From: Actinomycetes bacterium
GTDB taxonomy: Bacteria > Actinomycetota > Acidimicrobiia > Acidimicrobiales > RAAP-2
Direction: 5' to 3'
Length of the DNA stretch: 50,091 bases
Assembly (NCBI GenBank): GCA_021803085.1
Contig: JAJZMD010000036.1
Coordinates: forward strand, 1-50,091
The position numbers were made by a program, and so were the translations under genes. The notes beneath the pieces were generated by a model, which saw only the letters and a list, made by a program, of their open reading frames with translations, searched no databases and was not told where the DNA came from. The stretch's first letter is position 1; the number at the start of each line of letters is the position of its first letter. Shown in pieces: positions 19,997-27,725 of this stretch.

Positions 19997-21031
19997 ATGG
20001 AGTGGGTCGAAAAGACGGGCAAGTCCGTCGACGAGGCGAAAGAACGTGCTCTCGAACAACTGGGGGTGTCCGAGAAGGACGCGGAGCTCGTGGTCCTCGC
20101 GGAGCCGAGGGCGGGCTTGTTCGGGCGTGTCCGAGGCGAGGCCCGGGTGCGCGCGCGGGTCCGACCCGCGGAGCCGCGCCCGAAGCGCTCACGTCGCCAG
20201 CGAGATCGAGCCCGTGGCAGCGTGCGCCGTGGCGGGGACGACGGCCCCGGTACACGAACGGCGCGGCAGCGGAAGGCGAACACGAACCGCTCGGCTGGGG
20301 CGTCGGGACGCGCCGGCCGTGGAGAAGGGTCCCCGGGGGTCTCGGTCCGAGATGGCGATGGTGAAGCTGGATCGGCAGGTGCCGCCCCGAGCCGCCGGAG
20401 CCGCCGACGCCGTCAAGGTGCAGTTCAGAAGGGAGCCACGGCAGTGAGGGAGCCGTGCCATGCCCAAGCAGGGAACGGCACGACGCCTGCGCGCGGTGAC
20501 GCTCGTCGTACCGAAGAGGTCGGTCCGGACGGAGCAGTGAAGGAGGAGCACACGGTGGCTGACGGGATCACGCTGCAGGAGCAGGCGACGGTGGCCAAGG
20601 AGTTCCTCGAGGGCCTGTTGGACCGCTTCGGCCTCCGGGCGACGGTGGACGTCCGTGAGCTCGACGAGGAGACCGTGGAGCTCGCGGCGCAGGGCGATGG
20701 GCTTGGCGTGCTCGTCGGGCCGAAGGGAGCGACCGTGGTGGCGCTCCAGGACGTGACGCGGACGGTTGTTCAGAGGCACTTCCCGAACCGCACCGACAGG
20801 ATCTTGGTCGACGTCGCGGGGTACCGCGAACGCCGTGTCGCGGCGCTGCGCAGGTTCGCCGCCGAGGTCGCGACGGATGTGGTCGAATCCGGATCCGAGC
20901 GTGCGCTCGAGCCCATGTCGGCTGCTGATCGCAAGGTCGTGCACGACACGGTGGCGGGGATCGAAGGTGCGGTGTCGAGCTCACAAGGAGAAGAGCCGCA
21001 CCGCTTCGTCGTCATCTCCCCGGCGCCCTGA
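19997..21031 (+). CDS. jag: Jag/KhpB-like RNA-binding protein (Jag-N, KH, R3H)
   Basis: A 344-aa protein beginning WVEKTGKSVDEAKERALEQLGVSEKDAELVVL, the Jag-N domain. A long basic/acidic disordered linker (~residues 55-190) follows. The KH domain has the loop GVLVGPKGATVVALQDV and then VAGYRERRVAALRRFA. The R3H domain carries ALEPMSAADRKVVHDTVAGIEGAVSSSQGEEPHRFVVI. Jag/KhpB proteins bind RNA and influence cell elongation and division, and the gene always follows yidC. The linker is unusually long for the family. Confidence 0.93.
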   Translation: MEWVEKTGKSVDEAKERALEQLGVSEKDAELVVLAEPRAGLFGRVRGEARVRARVRPAEPRPKRSRRQRDRARGSVRRGGDDGPGTRTARQRKANTNRSAGASGRAGRGEGSPGVSVRDGDGEAGSAGAAPSRRSRRRRQGAVQKGATAVREPCHAQAGNGTTPARGDARRTEEVGPDGAVKEEHTVADGITLQEQATVAKEFLEGLLDRFGLRATVDVRELDEETVELAAQGDGLGVLVGPKGATVVALQDVTRTVVQRHFPNRTDRILVDVAGYRERRVAALRRFAAEVATDVVESGSERALEPMSAADRKVVHDTVAGIEGAVSSSQGEEPHRFVVISPAP

Positions 21032-21050
21032 GCACGCGTTGGCGAGGAAG

Positions 21051-21704
21051 ATGGTTCCCGGACTTTCGGGCAGCCATCGACGCGCCACCCTTCGAGGCCT
21101 CCTGACCGAGGCGCGAGACCTCGGGTTCCTCGGTCCCGGTCCGGTCGATGCGCAGTTGGAGCACGCCGACGCCTTCGCCGAGGCGGTCGAGAGCGCATGG
21201 ACAACCTCCCCTTCCTCCCTGGTTGACCTGGGCACTGGGGGTGGGGTTCCCGGGCTCGTGCTCGCCGTGCGTTGGGAAGCCCCATCGGTTCTCCTCGTCG
21301 AAGCACAAGGACGTCGTGCGGCGTTCCTCCTCCACGCCGTCGGTGCGCTGGGGTTGCAAGGGCGTGTCGCGGTGGAGGCCGAGCGAGCCGAGGTCGTCGG
21401 CCGCACACCGAAGCGACGGGGTGCCTTTGACGTTGTCACCGCAAGGGGATTCGGAAGGCCCGCCGTCGTGGCCGAGTGCGCGGCCCCGCTCCTGGCAGTG
21501 GGTGGATTTCTGGCTGTCTCGGAGCCTCCGTCGAGCTCGCGAGCCATCGGGCGCTGGCCGGAGGATCGGTTGGCCGAGCTCGGCATGGGAAGTGCGTCTC
21601 CGGCCGGGTCCACATACGGGTTCGTTCTGATCCCCCAGATTCAGCAGTGCCCAGCCCGGTTTCCCCGGCGGGTCGGAGTGCCCGCGAAGCGCCCGGTGTT
21701 CTGA
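21051..21704 (+). CDS. rsmG: 16S rRNA (guanine-527-N7)-methyltransferase RsmG
   Basis: A SAM-dependent methyltransferase (217 aa). It has the glycine motif VDLGTGGGVPGLVLA, the acidic VLLVEAQGRRAAFLLHAVGALGL, the FDVVTARGFGRPAVVAECAAPLL motif and the C-terminal PARFPRRVGVPAKRPVF. The N-terminal helix region is short and divergent from the usual 'L..Y...L..WN...NLT'. The start is ambiguous: ATG 21051 is used, and TTG 21039 is in frame with a poorer initiator. The gene occupies the gidB slot between jag and parA. Confidence 0.9.
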   Translation: MVPGLSGSHRRATLRGLLTEARDLGFLGPGPVDAQLEHADAFAEAVESAWTTSPSSLVDLGTGGGVPGLVLAVRWEAPSVLLVEAQGRRAAFLLHAVGALGLQGRVAVEAERAEVVGRTPKRRGAFDVVTARGFGRPAVVAECAAPLLAVGGFLAVSEPPSSSRAIGRWPEDRLAELGMGSASPAGSTYGFVLIPQIQQCPARFPRRVGVPAKRPVF

Positions 21705-21748
21705 CCTCTCGCCGAGTGCAGCGGACCTCGCACATTGCCGGGCGCGCG

Positions 21749-22222
21749 TCAGGTGGACGGCAGTGTCCTTGTGAGCGCGCCCGCTTTACGGAGCGCGGCG
21801 AAGATCGCCGTGGCGGAGCTGGGTGAGTCGTGTGCCGGAGCAGGCGCCACCTGCGGGGGTGGAGAACCCGCCGGAATGGGACGTTCGGGAAGGTCGAGCT
21901 GCCGCGCGTAGCGCTCGCACATGGAGAGGAACCGGTGGTAGGCGTAGCCATCGAGCGCCGGCGACAGTGCACGACGGAGCATCGGAGCGAGCTCCGCACG
22001 CAGGTAGTCTCCCCGCGCCATCCACTGGTAGTAGCGCCGACCGCCGTGCTCGTAGGGTCCGTAGAGCCGACCGCCGGGAAAGGTGCGTTCGAGCCACCGG
22101 AACAGCGCTTCGTGGCGTTCGTGCATGCGCAGGGTCACATGCGGCTGGCGCCCGTCGCCGCCGAAGTGACCTTCCCCGACCAGCAGGCCCACCAGCACCC
22201 CTTCTTCGAAGTCGCTCGCCAT
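21749..22222 (-). CDS. Small single-motif LAGLIDADG protein
   Basis: A 157-aa protein on the strand opposite to its neighbours. Residues 10-18 read LVGLLVGEG, a nine-residue match to the LAGLIDADG pattern with the catalytic acid kept as Glu17. It is followed by HFGGDGRQPHVTLRMHERHEALFRWLERTFPGGRLYGPYEHGGRRYYQWMARGDYL, the beta-sheet saddle of LAGLIDADG_1 endonucleases. A single motif would require a homodimer. The last ~45 residues are Pro-rich. It may be a free-standing homing endonuclease or a domesticated DNA-binding protein. It sits between rsmG and the parS-like repeats. The ATG could also be at 22255. Confidence 0.7.
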   Translation of the reverse strand: MASDFEEGVLVGLLVGEGHFGGDGRQPHVTLRMHERHEALFRWLERTFPGGRLYGPYEHGGRRYYQWMARGDYLRAELAPMLRRALSPALDGYAYHRFLSMCERYARQLDLPERPIPAGSPPPQVAPAPAHDSPSSATAIFAALRKAGALTRTLPST

Positions 22223-22279
22223 CTCGTCCGTTCCAGGGTCTTGTGCTCGGTCCAACTACCGGACCTCGCAACCACCGCA

Positions 22280-22308
22280 TGTTTCACCGTCAGGTTACAC
22301 GTGAAACA
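22280..22308. promoter_or_regulatory. parS-like centromere site 1 (spaced half-sites)
   Basis: TGTTTCAC (22280-22287) and GTGAAACA (22301-22308) are the two exact halves of the bacterial parS consensus, separated by 13 bases. The rightmost 16 bases (22293-22308, GGTTACACGTGAAACA) also match the contiguous consensus TGTTTCACGTGAAACA at 14 of 16. The site lies about 270-300 bases upstream of parA. Confidence 0.7.
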
Positions 22309-22371
22309 GCTGCGAGGTGGGGAGCGATCAAAGCAGGGCAGGCTGGCAATGAGCGCGCTCGGACGTTCGGT

Positions 22372-22400
22372 TGTTTCACCGTCAGGTTGCACGTGGAACG
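22372..22400. promoter_or_regulatory. parS-like centromere site 2
   Basis: A direct repeat of site 1 starting 92 bases later: TGTTTCAC, the same 13-base spacer with one change, then GTGGAACG. The left half is exact and the right half has two substitutions, so the 16-base contiguous match is 12 of 16. It is a weaker or decaying ParB site. Confidence 0.55.
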
Positions 22401-22581
22401 GCCCCTCGACTGGTCGGAAGGAAAACGCGCGCAAAGCCTTGACCTGTACCGTCGGGCGAGCGAGGATGGTCAGCGTGGCCGTGAGGGGGCGTATGGCGCA
22501 GCGCGGTCGCCGCCTTCGTAACGACTCGACGTTGCAATCAGCGATCGGTGCGGCCCCTGTCCCGTTCAACAGGGTTGCCCA

Positions 22582-23733
22582 GTGGTGAGAAGGATCGGGC
22601 GACGCCGCCGCTGGAGCGAGGTGGCATCTCAAGCTCCTTCTGTCGCGGGGATGCCAGACGTGGAGGAGCTCTCGACGATCGACCCGCAGGCGATGGGTGG
22701 GGATGCGAGCCCCGTGCCGCCTGCGCCGAAGGCGCCGTCGGAAGACGATGGCATTGAAGGAGGTGGGGAGTCGGGCGAGGAGACGGCGGTGGCCGAGGGT
22801 ACCGGCGACGCCGGGTCGGTCGGAAGGGCAAAGGGCGGCGTTGCCGGGGTCCCGGCCAGCCGGTCCGGCGCTGCGCCACGGAGCTCGTCGGTCACCGATC
22901 AGACGACCGAAGAACAGGTCCGTGGCTCGGACGGACGCGGGTCCACGTTCAGGCCCCTGCCGCGGGTGATCGCGATTGCGAACCAGAAGGGCGGAGTCGG
23001 GAAGACGACCACGACCGTCAATCTTGGCGCAGCGCTGGCCGAGCTCGGCTACAGGATCCTCGTGGTCGACCTGGATCCGCAGGGCAACGCGACCACGGGG
23101 CTCGGCATCGATGCCCGCAACTTGGAGCGCTCGATGTACGACGTGCTCATGCACGGGACGCCGATGGAAGACTGCGTCGAACCGACCAGCGTGCGGAATC
23201 TGTTTGTCGCACCTGCAACGATCGATCTCGCAGGGGTCGAGATCGAGCTCGTACCCGCCTTCAGTCGAGAGCTCCGGCTGCGGCGGGCCGTGGAGAGCGT
23301 GGTCGAGGACTTCGACTTCGTGCTGATCGACTGCCCGCCGTCGTTGGGGCTGATCACGGTCAATGGACTCGCGGCGGCGGCCGAGGTGCTCGTGCCCATA
23401 CAGTGCGAGTACTACGCGCTCGAGGGTCTGGGCCAGCTGTTGCGGAACGTTCACTTGGTGGCGTCGAACCTGAACGAGGGGCTCGAGGTGAGCGCCATCG
23501 TGCTCACGATGTACGACGCGCGGACGCGGCTCGCCGTCGAGGTCGCGACCGAAGTGCGCGAGCACTTCGGCGACAAAGTATGCCGGATCGTGATCCCGCG
23601 GACGATCCGGCTCTCCGAGGCGCCGTCGTTCGGTCAACCGATCACGGTCTTCGACCCGACGTCCCGCGGGGCCGTCGCGTACCGAGAGCTTGCGAAGGAG
23701 GTCAGCAATGGCGCGTCGCAGCGGGCTGGGTAA
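22582..23733 (+). CDS. parA: Chromosome partitioning ATPase ParA (Soj)
   Basis: A deviant Walker-A ATPase that moves ParB-parS complexes. The catalytic domain begins near residue 130: VIAIANQKGGVGKTTTTVNLGAALAE, then VVDLDPQGNATTGLG, FVLIDCPPSLGLITVNGL and IPRTIRLSEAPSFGQPI. It is preceded by about 125 residues of acidic, Pro/Gly/Ala-rich sequence, far longer than in most ParA proteins. GTG 22582 is the longest start and lacks a ribosome site; ATG 22651 or GTG 22621 are possible. The end overlaps parB by 26 bases. Confidence 0.95.
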   Translation: MVRRIGRRRRWSEVASQAPSVAGMPDVEELSTIDPQAMGGDASPVPPAPKAPSEDDGIEGGGESGEETAVAEGTGDAGSVGRAKGGVAGVPASRSGAAPRSSSVTDQTTEEQVRGSDGRGSTFRPLPRVIAIANQKGGVGKTTTTVNLGAALAELGYRILVVDLDPQGNATTGLGIDARNLERSMYDVLMHGTPMEDCVEPTSVRNLFVAPATIDLAGVEIELVPAFSRELRLRRAVESVVEDFDFVLIDCPPSLGLITVNGLAAAAEVLVPIQCEYYALEGLGQLLRNVHLVASNLNEGLEVSAIVLTMYDARTRLAVEVATEVREHFGDKVCRIVIPRTIRLSEAPSFGQPITVFDPTSRGAVAYRELAKEVSNGASQRAG

Positions 23734-24643
23734 GGGACTCGGCGCGCTCATCCCGACGGAGGTGTCGGGGTTCCGGGGGAGTGCGCTGCGGGAAGTCCCG
23801 ATCTCCAGCATTCGGCCGAACACGTTGCAGCCACGTACCCACTTCGACGAGGAAGCGATGTCGGCGCTCGCCGCCTCCATCAGGGAAGTGGGAGTTCTCC
23901 AACCCGTCCTCGTGAGGCAGCTCGGAGGTGGGACCGACGAGTACGAGCTGATCGCCGGCGAGCGGCGGTGGCGCGCGGCCCGTCGGGCTGGCCTCCAGAC
24001 GATTCCCGCGCTCGTGCGAGAGGTCTCCGCCGACGCCAGCAGCCTCGAGCAGGCCCTTGTCGAGAATCTTCACCGCGAGGACCTCGGACCGCTCGAAGAG
24101 GCGGCCGCCTACCAGCAGCTCATCGACGACTTCGGTCACACCCATGAAGAGGTGGCGACCCGGATCGGTAAGAGCCGGGCGACCGTCACCAACACGCTGC
24201 GGCTGCTCCAGCTGCCCGCAGGCGTGCAGCGTGCCCTCGCGGACGGGTCCATCTCGGCGGGACACGGCCGCGCGCTGCTCGGCACTCCGGACCGGACGCT
24301 CCAGGAATCTCTCGTTGGGCGGATCGTCGCCGAGGGGCTGACGGTGCGACAGGTGGAGGATGCGGTGAAAGAGGCCGAGCGGGGGGACGTCGGAGTTGAG
24401 TCGGCTCCACCGTCGTTCGACGGTACTACCAAGGGTAGTACTAACGCCACGTCTCGCCGGCTGCCAGAGCCCGGTCTTCTGGAGCTCGAGGAGCTCCTGT
24501 CCACGTACCTGAACACGCGAGTGAAGGTCGAGCTGCGCAATCGACGGGGCCGAGTGGTCGTCGAGTTCGCGACGCTCGAGGATCTCGAGCGGATCTACAG
24601 GACGATGGTGGAACGGCCTCCTGCCGCGCCGGAGGCGCACTGA
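23708..24643 (+). CDS. parB: Chromosome partitioning protein ParB (Spo0J)
   Basis: The parS-binding CTPase (311 aa). It begins ARRSGLGKGLGALIP, the family N-terminal ParA-contact segment. The CTP-binding ParB/Srx domain has YELIAGERRWRAARRAGLQTIPAL and VENLHREDLGPLEEAAAYQQL. The KorB-like helix-turn-helix has THEEVATRIGKSRATVTNTLRLLQLP, then ISAGHGRALL. The C-terminal dimer domain contains TRVKVELRNRRGRVVVEFATLEDLERIY. A Ser/Thr-rich linker lies at ~230-255. Start ATG 23708 has GGAGG seven bases upstream, inside the parA coding end. Confidence 0.96.
   Translation: MARRSGLGKGLGALIPTEVSGFRGSALREVPISSIRPNTLQPRTHFDEEAMSALAASIREVGVLQPVLVRQLGGGTDEYELIAGERRWRAARRAGLQTIPALVREVSADASSLEQALVENLHREDLGPLEEAAAYQQLIDDFGHTHEEVATRIGKSRATVTNTLRLLQLPAGVQRALADGSISAGHGRALLGTPDRTLQESLVGRIVAEGLTVRQVEDAVKEAERGDVGVESAPPSFDGTTKGSTNATSRRLPEPGLLELEELLSTYLNTRVKVELRNRRGRVVVEFATLEDLERIYRTMVERPPAAPEAH
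24422..24442. repeat. 21-bp inverted-repeat element, copy 2 (in parB linker)
   Basis: GGTACTACC-AAG-GGTAGTACT: nine-base arms, 8 of 9 pairing, three-base spacer. It is the same design as 19914-19934 and also encodes a GST-N peptide in a disordered linker. The function is unknown. Confidence 0.6.
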
Positions 24644-24831
24644 GGCGCCCGTTCAGCTCGCGTGAGCCGCAACCCTCAACCCGCAGTTAAGCAATATCCA
24701 CAACCTGTGCATGATGTTGTGGATTGTCAGGTTCGCCCTGAAGTACAGCGCACGGTCACGCTCTCGTCACCCGTTGATCACCGTGGGAGCCAAGCGACGA
24801 CGAGGATGCCGGCGAACGGTGCAGCGGCGCC
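24644..24831. other. Convergent parB-cwlM spacer with paired DnaA-box-like sites
   Basis: 188 bases between two convergent genes. ATATCCACA at 24694-24702 matches the DnaA box TTATCCACA at 8 of 9. TGTGGATTG at 24718-24726 is an opposed site (7 of 9). Together they form an imperfect inverted repeat (CCACAAC ... GTTGTGG). The surrounding 60 bases are the most AT-rich of this part of the window. A bidirectional terminator hairpin is an alternative reading, though there is no T-tract. Confidence 0.5.
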
Positions 24832-25827
24832 TCACTGCCAGGGACGGGAGACCCAGGCGATGAGAGCGGCGATGAGCCCGTCCGCGAGAGCGGGTCCATG
24901 CTCGACCAGGACGGCTGCCGGGCCGATCTCGAGGGTCACGGCTGGCATGCTGGTCTCCCGGAGCACGACGACGGACATCCCGTGCACCCCGAGGTCCGGG
25001 ATGCCGAGCGCGGCGGGAACCCTGCGTTGTATGGCCTCGGCCAGCAGCCGGCCCCCGACCGACTCGTCACGGTAGCCCGAGTAGTACGCGGCCAGCGATC
25101 CCGCGCGCTCCGGCTCGAGACTGAGGCCGAGGTACACGTGGGCGCCTGCTGCGTTCGCCTGCTGCGCCTGAGCAGAGCCGTCCGGGTGGTGGAGGGTCGT
25201 CACCGACGCGCCCCGCGCTCCGAGACGGCGACGGAGGGCGGCCACCGGCGCCGCGAGGCCCCCGGGCTCGCCGATCGCGACGCGACGCCCCGCGAGGGTC
25301 GGCGGCGCCTGCCGCAGGAGCTCGCGCGCGCGCACCGTCGACACGAGATGAAGGGGTGCCGGGCCGCGCGCCGCGACCCGCAGCAGCTCGCGAAGCGTCT
25401 CGCCCCCGAGGATGCCGTCGACCGGCAGCGCCGAGTTCTCCTGGAAGTCGCGCAGGGCCGTCGCCGTCGCGTCGCCGAAGATGCCGTCGACTCGCCCGGT
25501 GTCGAACCCGAGCGCGCACAGCCGCTGCTGGACCTCGGCGACGTCGTCGCCGCGCAGCATCGGCGTGCGCAGGTAGAGGAACCGGTCGCCCAGGCGGTAG
25601 CCGGCTTCGACCAGGGTTTGCCAGGTTTGCATGCCGCAGACGCCGTCGACGCGGAGGCCCCGGCGGCGTTGGAAGGCCTCCAGCGCGGCACGCGTCGCGA
25701 TCCCGAACTCCCCCCGAGGGTCGCTCATCGGTCCGAAGCCCAGCGCGACGAGCCTGTCCTGCACGTCGACCACCCCCTCGCCGCGGGCGCCCTCGCGGAT
25801 GGGGAGGGCCGCGCCCGGGTCGGCCAC
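24832..25827 (-). CDS. cwlM: CwlM-like pseudo-amidase with two peptidoglycan-binding domains
   Basis: A 331-aa protein in the cwlM position next to trxA/trxB. Two PG_binding_1 repeats lie at ~20-75 (VDVQDRLVALGFG...AFQRRRGLRVDGVCG) and ~95-155 (VAEVQQRLCALGFDTGRVDGIFGDAT...FQENSALPVDG). An Amidase_3-type domain follows. The zinc ligands are missing: the DPGHGG motif reads GEPGG and the SIHAN motif reads LGLSLEP, while the late Glu of TLEIG remains. In mycobacteria CwlM is not a hydrolase but controls MurA and peptidoglycan synthesis, so a regulatory role is inferred. There is no signal peptide. GTG 25827 follows the trxA stop by eight bases; the longer frame overlaps trxA. Confidence 0.88.
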   Translation of the reverse strand: MADPGAALPIREGARGEGVVDVQDRLVALGFGPMSDPRGEFGIATRAALEAFQRRRGLRVDGVCGMQTWQTLVEAGYRLGDRFLYLRTPMLRGDDVAEVQQRLCALGFDTGRVDGIFGDATATALRDFQENSALPVDGILGGETLRELLRVAARGPAPLHLVSTVRARELLRQAPPTLAGRRVAIGEPGGLAAPVAALRRRLGARGASVTTLHHPDGSAQAQQANAAGAHVYLGLSLEPERAGSLAAYYSGYRDESVGGRLLAEAIQRRVPAALGIPDLGVHGMSVVVLRETSMPAVTLEIGPAAVLVEHGPALADGLIAALIAWVSRPWQ

Positions 25828-25835
25828 AGCAGGGG

Positions 25836-26162
25836 CTACAGGTAGCCGGCGAGCTCCTGGAGCAGCTGCCCCTTCGGCTTGGCCCCGACCAGACGGACCT
25901 TCGGCTCGCCGTCCTTGAAGAGGATCAAGGTCGGAATGCTCATCACCCCGAAGCGGCGCGTGATGTCCAGGTTCTCGTCGATGTTCAACTTCGCGATCTG
26001 CAGCCTCCCCGCCTGCTCCACCGCGATCTCCTCGAGCACCGGGGCGATCATCTTGCACGGTCCGCACCATTCGGCCCAGAAGTCGACGAGCACCGGCACT
26101 TCTGCAGCCTTGACATGCTCGTCAAACGTACTGTCGTCCAGGGTCACCGTCGTAGCGCTCAC
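25836..26162 (-). CDS. trxA: Thioredoxin
   Basis: A 108-aa classical thioredoxin with the active site [16 protein letters not shown], the cis-proline region [13 protein letters not shown] and KLNIDEN. The start is GTG 26162 because GAGGAGGGAAC lies directly upstream; the longer frame is not supported. It serves as the disulfide reductant recycled by the adjacent thioredoxin reductase. The trxB-trxA-cwlM order matches mycobacteria. Confidence 0.96.
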   Translation of the reverse strand: MSATTVTLDDSTFDEHVKAAEVPVLVDFWAEWCGPCKMIAPVLEEIAVEQAGRLQIAKLNIDENLDITRRFGVMSIPTLILFKDGEPKVRLVGAKPKGQLLQELAGYL

Positions 26163-26299
26163 GTTCCCTCCTCGTCCATCGTTTCCGGGCTCGAGCCTTC
26201 CCGCCCAGGCAGGGCCAACGCCGCCGGACGTCCTGCTGTTCCCTCCCCGCGCGTCGAGCCCGCCGTTCGGAGCAGGAGCGCGCTCCCGAGCCCGTTGTC

Positions 26300-27259
26300 T
26301 CAGGACCCTCGGGCCTCGAGCCACCGCTCGGCGTCGATCGCCGCCATGCATCCCGAACCGGCGGCGGTGACGGCCTGACGGTACGTGGCGTCCTGCACAT
26401 CGCCGCAAGCGAAGACACCGTCGACGTTGGTCGAGGTGCCGTTGCGGGTGACGACGTAGCCCTGGTCGTCGAGCTCGACCTCTCCGCTGAACACCGACGT
26501 GTTCGGCCGGTGGCCGATCGCGACGAACACACCGGTGACAGGGAGGATCCGCTCCTCACCGGTCGTCGAGTGGAGCAGTCGGACTCCGGCGACCTTGGCG
26601 TCCCCGAGCACCTCTGCAACCTGGTGTGTCCAGGCGAACTCGATGTCGGGGTGGCCGAAGGCGCGCTCTTGCATGATCCGCGACGCGCGCAGGCGGTCAC
26701 GGCGGTGGACGATCGTGACCTTCGACGCGAAGCGCGTGAGGAACAGCGCCTCTTCGAGAGCGGAGTCTCCGCCGCCGACGACGGCGATGTGCTGGTCCCG
26801 AAAGAAGAAACCGTCGCACGTCGCGCACGTGGAGACGCCGTAGCCGAGGAGCCGGTCTTCTCCCGGCACGCCGAGCATGAGCGCCTGCGCACCGGTGGCG
26901 ATGATGAGGGTCTCCGCCTCGTAGTCGGGATCCGGCGCAGACGGGTCGGCACTCCACACGCCGAACGGGCTCGACTCGAGGCGGACCTTGGTCACCTTGG
27001 CGGTGACGATCGACGCGCCGAAGCGCTCGGCCTGGGAGCGCATCGCCGTCATCAGTTCGGGGCCGAGGACGCCGTCGGGAAAGCCGGGATAGTTCTCGAC
27101 CTCGGTGGTCAGCATGAGCTGACCACCGGGCTGGTCGCTCGTCGACGACGGCTCGCCCTCCACGACGACCGGGCGCAGCTGGGCGCGGGCCGTGTACACG
27201 GCCGCAGTCAGACCCGCGGGGCCGGAGCCCGCGATGAGTACCTTCACGTGCGCGGTCAC
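26300..27259 (-). CDS. trxB: Thioredoxin reductase (NADPH)
   Basis: A low-molecular-weight flavoprotein (319 aa). FAD binding is shown by [25 protein letters not shown] binding by [30 protein letters not shown], the redox-active motif is [11 protein letters not shown], and the C-terminal FAD contact is [27 protein letters not shown]. Start GTG 27259 has GAGGA seven bases upstream. The 137-base gap before trxA may carry a separate trxA promoter. Confidence 0.96.
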   Translation of the reverse strand: MTAHVKVLIAGSGPAGLTAAVYTARAQLRPVVVEGEPSSTSDQPGGQLMLTTEVENYPGFPDGVLGPELMTAMRSQAERFGASIVTAKVTKVRLESSPFGVWSADPSAPDPDYEAETLIIATGAQALMLGVPGEDRLLGYGVSTCATCDGFFFRDQHIAVVGGGDSALEEALFLTRFASKVTIVHRRDRLRASRIMQERAFGHPDIEFAWTHQVAEVLGDAKVAGVRLLHSTTGEERILPVTGVFVAIGHRPNTSVFSGEVELDDQGYVVTRNGTSTNVDGVFACGDVQDATYRQAVTAAGSGCMAAIDAERWLEARGS

Positions 27260-27266
27260 AGGGTCC

Positions 27267-27701
27267 TCAATGTGGGCGGACAGGTGAAGGGCGCGCCGTG
27301 CGGCGCGTCCAGGCGGCGAGCCCCACCAGGGTGAAGGCACCGCCGATCACGATGTAGCTGAGCCAGACGCGGTGGCCGAAGACGTACACGTCGAAGAGCC
27401 GGAGCAGCGCGATGGAGCCCACGACCACGAGCACGACAGCCAAGGCCGCGATGACGAGCCCGAACACGACGGCCCTCGTGGCGAGGATCGCGGGGCGCAC
27501 GGCCTTGTCGTGGATCGTGTCGACGACGAACTGGACCGCGTCAGCCGCCTTGCGGGGCAGGTCTGCGGCCGCTTGCGCCGTCGCGCCGCCCATGAAGGGA
27601 GGCACGCCCTGAGCGGCGCCGCCTGCGCGACCGGCCCCGGCTGTCGCCGCACCCGGCTGGGGCGCCGTGGCGTCGGTCGGCGTCGCGTGCTCGTCGGTCA
27701 T
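27267..27701 (-). CDS. Small two-helix membrane protein
   Basis: A 144-aa hypothetical protein. Residues 1-50 are Ala/Pro/Gly-rich and soluble. Two membrane helices follow: AILATRAVVFGLVIAALAVVLVVVGSIALL (~72-101) and VWLSYIVIGGAFTLVGLAAW (~111-130). The C-terminus is short and basic. Its stop lies seven bases before the trxB start, so the two are co-transcribed. It sits where mycobacteria have Rv3912 and sigM, but I see no anti-sigma zinc motif. Function unknown. Confidence 0.75.
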   Translation of the reverse strand: MTDEHATPTDATAPQPGAATAGAGRAGGAAQGVPPFMGGATAQAAADLPRKAADAVQFVVDTIHDKAVRPAILATRAVVFGLVIAALAVVLVVVGSIALLRLFDVYVFGHRVWLSYIVIGGAFTLVGLAAWTRRTARPSPVRPH

Positions 27702-27725
27702 CCCGGCCAGCCTATCGGCGGCGTG

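Larger units (their letters stand above)
22256..22581. other. LAGLIDADG gene-parA spacer
   Basis: 326 bases without a convincing gene. The left half carries the two parS-like repeats. The right half (22401-22581) has somewhat lower GC (GAAGGAAAACGCGCAAAG, AACGACTCGACGTTGC) and should contain the parA promoter, but I see no clear consensus. Confidence 0.5.

Noticed and set aside
25828..26070. N-terminal extension of the cwlM-like frame
   Set aside because: It lies out of frame inside trxA; GTG 25827 just after the trxA stop gives the expected domain start.
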